Notes under the pieces: generated by a model
Told to the model about the DNA's origin: nothing
Database searches by the model: none
The model's input: only the letters and a program-made list of their open reading frames with translations
Position numbers and translations under genes: made by a program
Shown here: positions 6,261 through 9,885 of the stretch, in pieces
Layout: each line of letters starts with the position of its first letter
Position numbering within the stretch: the stretch's first letter is position 1
Assembly (NCBI GenBank): GCA_964494395.1
Contig: CAZBTI010000131.1
Location: forward strand, 1 to 9,885
Length of the DNA: 9,885 bases
Origin: SHLQ01 sp964494395
Lineage (GTDB): Bacteria; Actinomycetota; Acidimicrobiia; Acidimicrobiales; SHLQ01
Direction: 5' to 3'

Positions 6261-6836
6261 ATGGCACGACCTTCCGGACGACCGATACGCGATGAAATAG
6301 TTGACGCTGCAACGCGTCACATTCAACAAGTGGGGGTCAACGGATTTAGCTATGGCGATATAGCAAAAGAACTCGGTATTAAGGCCCCGTCGATCCACCA
6401 TCACTTCCCCACTAAGGAAGAGTTGGTGGCGGCGGTGGCCGCCGACTACCGAGCACGCTTTGGTGCGATTGTCGATGCGATTCCCGATGGACCGGTAGTC
6501 GACCGTATTCACGCCTATGCCGAAGTGTTTACCGATACCGCCAAGAACGACCGGCTGTGTCTTGCCGGGGCTGTTTCAGCCGAATGGCTGAACATTGGAG
6601 AAAGACCCCGCGCTGAGGTGAACGCCTTCTTTGTCTCTCAGCAGAAATGGCTCGAAGAAGAACTCGCCAACGGTGTGAACAATGGCGACATTGCCCTGAC
6701 GCTCCCAATTCCTGCAGTGGCCGCGACGCTGTTCGCTGCTCTGCAGGGCTCGTTGCTGTTGAGCAGGGCTGGCGGCGCAAACAATCTGCCCACCAAATCA
6801 GGCAATGTCATTGCTGCATTGCTGGTAGCGACATGA
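6261..6836 (+). CDS. TetR/AcrR-family transcriptional regulator
   Basis: A 191-residue regulator. The N-terminal helix-turn-helix covers residues ~10-56 and has the typical recognition-helix region, FSYGDIAKELGIKAPSIHHHF. The C-terminal helical domain binds the effector. The protein has a single cysteine, C100, in RLCLAG. That is close to the position of the redox-active cysteine in the electrophile sensor NemR, so sensing of a reactive carbonyl, quinone or oxidant is a reasonable inference. The stop overlaps the next gene as ATGA, so it is translationally coupled to the flavoprotein. Site 3 lies directly upstream, and sites 1 and 2 precede the dehydrogenase. It is probably a local repressor of the SDR-tetR-flavoprotein-selenoprotein cluster and perhaps of the divergent beta-propeller gene. 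Confidence 0.92.
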   Translation: MARPSGRPIRDEIVDAATRHIQQVGVNGFSYGDIAKELGIKAPSIHHHFPTKEELVAAVAADYRARFGAIVDAIPDGPVVDRIHAYAEVFTDTAKNDRLCLAGAVSAEWLNIGERPRAEVNAFFVSQQKWLEEELANGVNNGDIALTLPIPAVAATLFAALQGSLLLSRAGGANNLPTKSGNVIAALLVAT

Positions 6837-7510
6837 CTACAAACGAAACTGACGCCACAACCCCAATCGAACTCAATCCCGACCACCTGGTTTCCGACGA
6901 AGCTGGCTTGGCTCGGCTGTTTCACCCTGCCAACGAGTTCGTCACCGGCAAGTGCCTGGATTACATCCATGAGCACGCTCGTATTTTCATTGAACGCTCG
7001 CCGTTCATGCTCATTGGCTCACAATCAGCCGACGGCCACGCCGACGTGACCCCACGGGGCGATCCCCCCGGGTTCGTCAAAGTCCTCGACGACAACAAGA
7101 CGCTGCTCATCCCTGACCGGCCCGGCAACAACCGCATCGACACACTCAAGAACATCGTGACGAACCCTCGGGTCGGCCTCATCTTCTTGATCCCAGGCTT
7201 TGACGAAACAATGCGTATCAACGGAGGGGCTCAGCTCACGGTAGACCCTGACCTCCTCAAGACAATGGACATCAAAGGTCGCGTCCCCAAGATTGCGATT
7301 GCGGTGCAAGTTGACGAGGTGTACATCCACTGCGCCAAGGCCCTACGACGATCGAATCTCTGGGACCCGGGCGAGCAACAAGATCGCAGCGAGTTCCCAA
7401 CGATGGCCAAGGTCATGCTCGATCACACCGAGAGTGGCCCCGTGAGTCCCGAAGAGATGAAGATCATCGACGACAACATGGAATCCTTCTACCGCCAGAC
7501 CATGTACTAA
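6833..7510 (+). CDS. PPOX-class FMN-dependent flavoprotein (pyridoxamine 5'-phosphate oxidase-like)
   Basis: A 225-residue split-barrel flavoprotein. It matches the MSMEG_1061/DR_2398-like group of pyridoxamine-phosphate-oxidase relatives: SPFMLIGSQSADGHADVTPRGDPPGFV at about 56-82 (second part of the first barrel sheet), DRPGNNRIDTLKN at 95-107 and NPRVGLIFLIPG at 111-122 (FMN-contacting region), and the VYIHCAKALRRSNLW stretch at 163-177. The family binds FMN or F420-type cofactors and reduces or oxidises small molecules; the natural substrate is unknown, and it is probably not PdxH itself. Its ATG lies inside the tetR stop (ATGA). It is followed after 50 bp by the selenoprotein gene. The open frame continues upstream inside tetR, but that part is shadow. 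Confidence 0.87.
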   Translation: MTTNETDATTPIELNPDHLVSDEAGLARLFHPANEFVTGKCLDYIHEHARIFIERSPFMLIGSQSADGHADVTPRGDPPGFVKVLDDNKTLLIPDRPGNNRIDTLKNIVTNPRVGLIFLIPGFDETMRINGGAQLTVDPDLLKTMDIKGRVPKIAIAVQVDEVYIHCAKALRRSNLWDPGEQQDRSEFPTMAKVMLDHTESGPVSPEEMKIIDDNMESFYRQTMY

Positions 7511-7539
7511 ACGAAGATCCGTTAGTACTCACGAAGATC
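7511..7539 (+). repeat. Short direct repeat ACGAAGATC x2 between flavoprotein and selenoprotein genes
   Basis: ACGAAGATC occurs at 7511-7519 and again at 7531-7539, exactly 20 bp apart (about two helical turns), filling the start of the 50-bp gap. The arrangement could be a tandem binding site for a regulator acting on the selenoprotein gene alone. No hairpin or clear promoter hexamers are seen. Confidence 0.5.
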
Positions 7540-7549
7540 TAGTAAACAC

Positions 7550-7554
7550 AGGAG
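7550..7554 (+). promoter_or_regulatory. Shine-Dalgarno deciding the selenoprotein start
   Basis: AGGAG followed by six bases (CAAAGA) and ATG at 7561. This near-ideal site shows that translation begins upstream of the in-frame TGA at 7600, not at the GTG at 7624, which has no comparable signal. Confidence 0.88.
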
Positions 7555-7560
7555 CAAAGA

Positions 7561-8193
7561 ATGCGACCGGTACAGATAACTTTCTATTCCGACTTTATTT
7601 GAGAATGGTGTTGGATCGGGACCGTGCGTCTCGACAGGTTGAAGGAACAATTCGGTGATCGCGTAGAGATTACGCGCAAGGCGTTCTTGCTGCGCACCGG
7701 ACCACGTGAATGGGCACGCGAAGATTTCATCAACTACACCCAAGGCTGGATGCGTCCCAAAGAGTTCGAGCCACAGCTTGAGTACACCCCGTGGGTGACT
7801 GACGACCCGCAGCCGCACTCGAGCATCGAAGCTCAGGTTGCCTACAAGGTTCTCGAGGAGCTGGCTCCCGACAAGGCCAAGGCGTACCACGACCGCATCA
7901 CCGCAGCGTACTTCCGAGATAACCGCGACATCAGCAATCCGGGCATTCTCACCGAGCTTGCTGTCGAGGTCGGTGTCGATGCCGTTGCCTATAACGAGGC
8001 TATTGCGTCTCGCGCCGAGGCTATGCAAGAGCTGGTGTTCGAGGAATACAAGAGCGCTCAAGCACTGAACATCACGGGTATTCCAACCGTTGTCTTTGAG
8101 AACCAGTTCCTCGTCAACGGTGCTCAGTCGCTGGAAACCTATGTAGACATCGTCGAGCAAATCGAGCAACAGCTCGCCGAAGCTGATCAATAA
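7561..8193 (+). CDS. DsbA/FrnE-like thioredoxin-fold oxidoreductase, probable selenoprotein (Sec at TGA 7600-7602)
   Basis: Read with TGA at 7600-7602 as selenocysteine, this is a 210-residue protein, the usual size for cytosolic DsbA-family (PF01323, FrnE-like) oxidoreductases. Strand 1 is VQITFYSDFI (4-13) and the active site is U14-E-W-C17-W-I-G, where relatives have CPWC. A helical domain follows, then the cis-proline motif TGIPTV at 172-177 (P175). U14 and C17 are the only selenol/thiol residues in the protein. There is no signal peptide. The frame is open on both sides of the TGA, the ATG at 7561 has AGGAG six bases upstream, and a SECIS-like hairpin starts about ten bases after the TGA. 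Expression needs SelA, SelB, SelC and SelD, not seen here. The likely role is thiol/disulfide or peroxide chemistry, or reduction of a small molecule, with the SDR and flavoprotein of the same cluster. A nonsense mutation is the alternative, but it would have to hit exactly the catalytic codon. Confidence 0.9.
7600..7637 (+). promoter_or_regulatory. Putative bacterial SECIS element with UGA
   Basis: The TGA (7600-7602) is followed by a hairpin inside the coding sequence. TCGGGAC (7616-7622) pairs with GTCTCGA (7628-7634) through seven pairs, one a G-U, around the loop CGTGC (7623-7627). After a 2-base GA bulge (7614-7615), TTG (7611-7613) can pair with CAG (7635-7637). The loop begins 20 bases after the UGA and has a G in its first two positions. 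Both fit the known constraints on bacterial SECIS elements recognised by SelB. The folding was done by eye, not by energy computation. Confidence 0.7.
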
Positions 8194-8235
8194 CGGCAGT
8201 CACTGCCGGGGAAAGATCGAGATCTACCCCGGCAG
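8194..8235. terminator. Bidirectional hairpin terminator between selenoprotein gene and fumC
   Basis: Right after the TAA at 8191-8193, CGGCAG-TCA-CTGCCG (8194-8208) forms a compact hairpin. A larger one pairs CTGCCGGGG (8203-8211) with CCCCGGCAG (8227-8235); its 15-base loop holds a small inner AGAT/ATCT stem. The two share CTGCCG and so exclude each other. The larger arm runs into the 3' end of fumC (stop at 8224-8226). There is no long T-tract, so it may act as a weak intrinsic terminator or an mRNA 3'-end stabiliser for both convergent genes. Confidence 0.65.
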
Positions 8236-9618
8236 GTCGCCGACCATCTTCTCGGGCACGACAATTTCGTCGAATTCTTCGGCGCTGAGATAGCCGAGCG
8301 CAATCGCTTCTTCGCGAAGCGTCGTGCCGTTGTCGTTGGCAGTCTGAGCGATCTCGGCGGACTTGTAGTAGCCAATCTTTGGGCTGAGCGCAGTTACCAG
8401 CATCAAGCTCTTGCTGACGAGTTCTTCGATGCGGGCGTGGTTGGGCTCGATGCCGACAGCCAGGCGATCGTTGAAGCTCTTGCACGCGTCGCCGAGCAGT
8501 TGGGCGCTGGTGAGCACGTTGTACGCCATCACGGGCTTGAACACGTTGAGCTGGAATTGGCCATGAGTGCCCGCAACCGCAACGGCGCTGTCGTTGCCGA
8601 TGACCTGCACGCACACCATCGTCAGTGCCTCGACCTGAGTGGGGTTGACCTTGCCCGGCATGATCGAGCTGCCTGGCTCGTTTGCTGGAATGGTGATCTC
8701 GGCAATCGAGGTCCGTGGACCCGAAGCGAGCATGCGGATGTTGTTGCCAATGTGCATCAAGCTGACAGCGAGCCGACGCAGCGAGCCACTGATCTCGACC
8801 ATGGCGTCGTGCGCGCTCAAGCTCTCGAATTTGTTCTCCGCAGTGACGAACGGGTGGCCGGTCTGTTCGGCAATTTTTGCCGCAACGTTCTTTGAGTAAC
8901 CCGGGGGAGTGTTCAAACCAGTGCCGACTGCGGTTCCCCCGAGCGCAAGCTCGGTTAGGCGAACGAGCGAGTCGGCAATTGCAGCCATGCCGCGATCGAG
9001 TTGGGTCACGTAGCCACTGAACTCTTGGCCGAGGGTCAACGGCGTGGCATCCATGGTGTGGGTACGCCCGGTCTTGGTGACCTTCATGAATTCGGTCGAC
9101 TTCGCATGCAAAGTGTCGCGGAGCTGTTGCACTCCGGGAAGCATTTCGGTGACGATCTTGTCGTAGGACGCAATGTGCATTGCCGTTGGGAAGGTGTCGT
9201 TTGAGCTTTGGCTCATGTTGACGTCGTCGTTGGCCTTGACCAGCTTCTCGGTTCGGAAATCGCCGCCCATGACCTCGGTCGCGCGGTTCGCAACAACCTC
9301 GTTGACATTCATGTTGCTCTGGGTGCCCGAACCTGTCTGCCACACGACGAGAGGGAACTGGTCGTCGAGATCGCCAGCGAGAATTTCGTCGCAAACCTGA
9401 GCAATTGCGTTGGCTTTGTCCTGATCGAAACCGGCAGTCTCTGCGTTGACGTGCGCTGCGGCCTTCTTGAGGTGGGCGAACGCCCGGATGAGTTCGATCG
9501 GCATCTTCTGGCCACCGATAGGGAAGTTCTCAAGGCTTCGCTCGGTCTGAGCGCCCCAGTACTTGTCATCGGGGACTTCAATGTCTCCAATGGTGTCCGA
9601 TTCGATGCGTACGTTCAT
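8224..9618 (-). CDS. fumC: class II fumarate hydratase
   Basis: A 464-residue class II fumarase, the normal family length, converting fumarate and water to malate in the TCA cycle; it is a cytoplasmic homotetramer. Conserved blocks are GSGTQSNMNVNEV (96-108), SQSSNDTFPT (136-145), TGRTHTMDATPLTLGQE (183-199, with the active-site histidine H187) and the fumarase/aspartase signature GSSIMPGKVN (316-325), whose second serine, S318, is the catalytic base position. The substrate-recognition motifs fit fumarase rather than aspartase. The ATG at 9618 has AGGA seven bases upstream; a TAATAT at 9635-9640 on the minus strand could be a -10 element, without a convincing -35. It is convergent with the selenoprotein gene and downstream of the DUF445-type gene. 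It shows no obvious link to the redox cluster. Confidence 0.97.
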   Translation of the reverse strand: MNVRIESDTIGDIEVPDDKYWGAQTERSLENFPIGGQKMPIELIRAFAHLKKAAAHVNAETAGFDQDKANAIAQVCDEILAGDLDDQFPLVVWQTGSGTQSNMNVNEVVANRATEVMGGDFRTEKLVKANDDVNMSQSSNDTFPTAMHIASYDKIVTEMLPGVQQLRDTLHAKSTEFMKVTKTGRTHTMDATPLTLGQEFSGYVTQLDRGMAAIADSLVRLTELALGGTAVGTGLNTPPGYSKNVAAKIAEQTGHPFVTAENKFESLSAHDAMVEISGSLRRLAVSLMHIGNNIRMLASGPRTSIAEITIPANEPGSSIMPGKVNPTQVEALTMVCVQVIGNDSAVAVAGTHGQFQLNVFKPVMAYNVLTSAQLLGDACKSFNDRLAVGIEPNHARIEELVSKSLMLVTALSPKIGYYKSAEIAQTANDNGTTLREEAIALGYLSAEEFDEIVVPEKMVGDLPG

Positions 9619-9690
9619 GAACTTTTCCTGTCAGATATTAAGGGTCTCGCCGCAAACCGTAGCCCCACCAGACAGACTCAGGCACCTGCG

Positions 9691-9885
9691 TTAGAAGATC
9701 CACTCGCTGGCAACAAAGATGGCAAGACCCGCCAGACCACCGACGAGCGTGCCGTTGATGCGAATGAACTGCAGGTCGGCACCAAAGGGTGGTTCGATGC
9801 GCTCGATCAAGTCATCGGCGTCCCACTCAGCAACGGTGTCTTCGATCAATTCGCCAATCTCGGCACCTGCCGCCGAAGCCATCGA
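9691..9885 (-). CDS. DUF445-family membrane protein, C-terminal fragment
   Basis: The frame is open to the right edge, so only the last 64 residues are seen. They contain the family's C-terminal pattern: an amphipathic helix region (IGELIEDTVAEWDADDLIERIE), a G-x-D-L-Q-F-I-R-I-N-G-T-L-V-G-G stretch and a final hydrophobic helix (GGLAGLAIFVA) ending close to the stop. DUF445 proteins are membrane-anchored with no firmly known function. The start lies outside the window. It reads in the same direction as fumC with a 72-bp gap, so the two may be transcribed together or separately. Confidence 0.8.
   Translation of the reverse strand, partial: SMASAAGAEIGELIEDTVAEWDADDLIERIEPPFGADLQFIRINGTLVGGLAGLAIFVASEWIF

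Noticed and set aside
7600..7602. TGA as an ordinary nonsense mutation
   Set aside because: It sits exactly at the catalytic Cys codon, with conserved-looking sequence in the same frame on both sides, the partner Cys intact and a SECIS-like hairpin following. Chance is unlikely, though not excluded.
7624..8193. GTG start for the thioredoxin-fold gene after the TGA
   Set aside because: It would remove strand 1 and the whole active site and has no good ribosome binding site. The ATG at 7561 has AGGAG at ideal spacing and the same frame.
9613..9622. Palindrome GTTCATGAAC over the fumC start codon
   Set aside because: A single 10-bp palindrome containing the ATG is expected by chance; no repeat or flanking symmetry.
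1..9885. CRISPR arrays, insertion sequences, phage genes, tRNA or rRNA
   Set aside because: No regularly spaced repeats, transposase or integrase motifs, or tRNA-like cloverleafs were found on reading both strands.

Overview
This is a bacterial window of moderately high GC with dense coding, very short intergenic gaps and several 1-4 bp stop/start overlaps. Codon use and protein flavour suggest an actinobacterium, perhaps of the Acidimicrobiia, but no marker gene fixes the taxon. There are ten complete genes and two partial ones at the edges. I see no rRNA, tRNA, CRISPR array or insertion sequence, and no gene-free stretch over 300 bases.

Left block (1-2820, minus strand) looks like one operon read right to left: a cysteine-synthase-like PLP enzyme, a small GT4 glycosyltransferase that closely resembles SenB (the selenosugar synthase of selenoneine biosynthesis), a class I SAM methyltransferase, and the start of an APC-family amino-acid permease. 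The permease frame is broken by an apparent one-base deletion. Starting 26 bp away on the plus strand is a cytosolic GH3 (NagZ-like) N-acetylhexosaminidase. SenA and SenC, SenB's partners in selenoneine synthesis, are absent from the window. This may therefore be a different thio- or selenosugar pathway.

Middle (3998-5474): a six-bladed FG-GAP/VCBS beta-propeller protein with no visible signal peptide lies convergent to the GH3 gene. It is separated from the next block by a short divergent region that carries two copies of the operator-like motif GTCTA-N8-TAGAC.

Right-centre block (5475-8193, plus strand) is a redox-flavoured cluster: a short-chain dehydrogenase, a TetR regulator with a single cysteine, an FMN-binding PPOX-type flavoprotein and a DsbA/FrnE-like thioredoxin-fold protein. 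A third copy of the operator motif lies just before tetR, which suggests autoregulation. The last gene contains an in-frame TGA exactly where the first cysteine of the CxxC active site should be, with a strong ribosome binding site upstream and a SECIS-like hairpin just downstream. I read it as a selenoprotein with a U-E-W-C active site. A conventional annotation would truncate it to a GTG start at 7624 and lose the catalytic site.

Right edge (minus strand): a class II fumarase (fumC), separated from the selenoprotein gene by a two-way hairpin terminator, and the C-terminus of a DUF445-family membrane protein.

The main message is that two independent selenium signatures, a SenB-like glycosyltransferase operon and a UGA-decoded thioredoxin-fold selenoprotein, lie within 10 kb.
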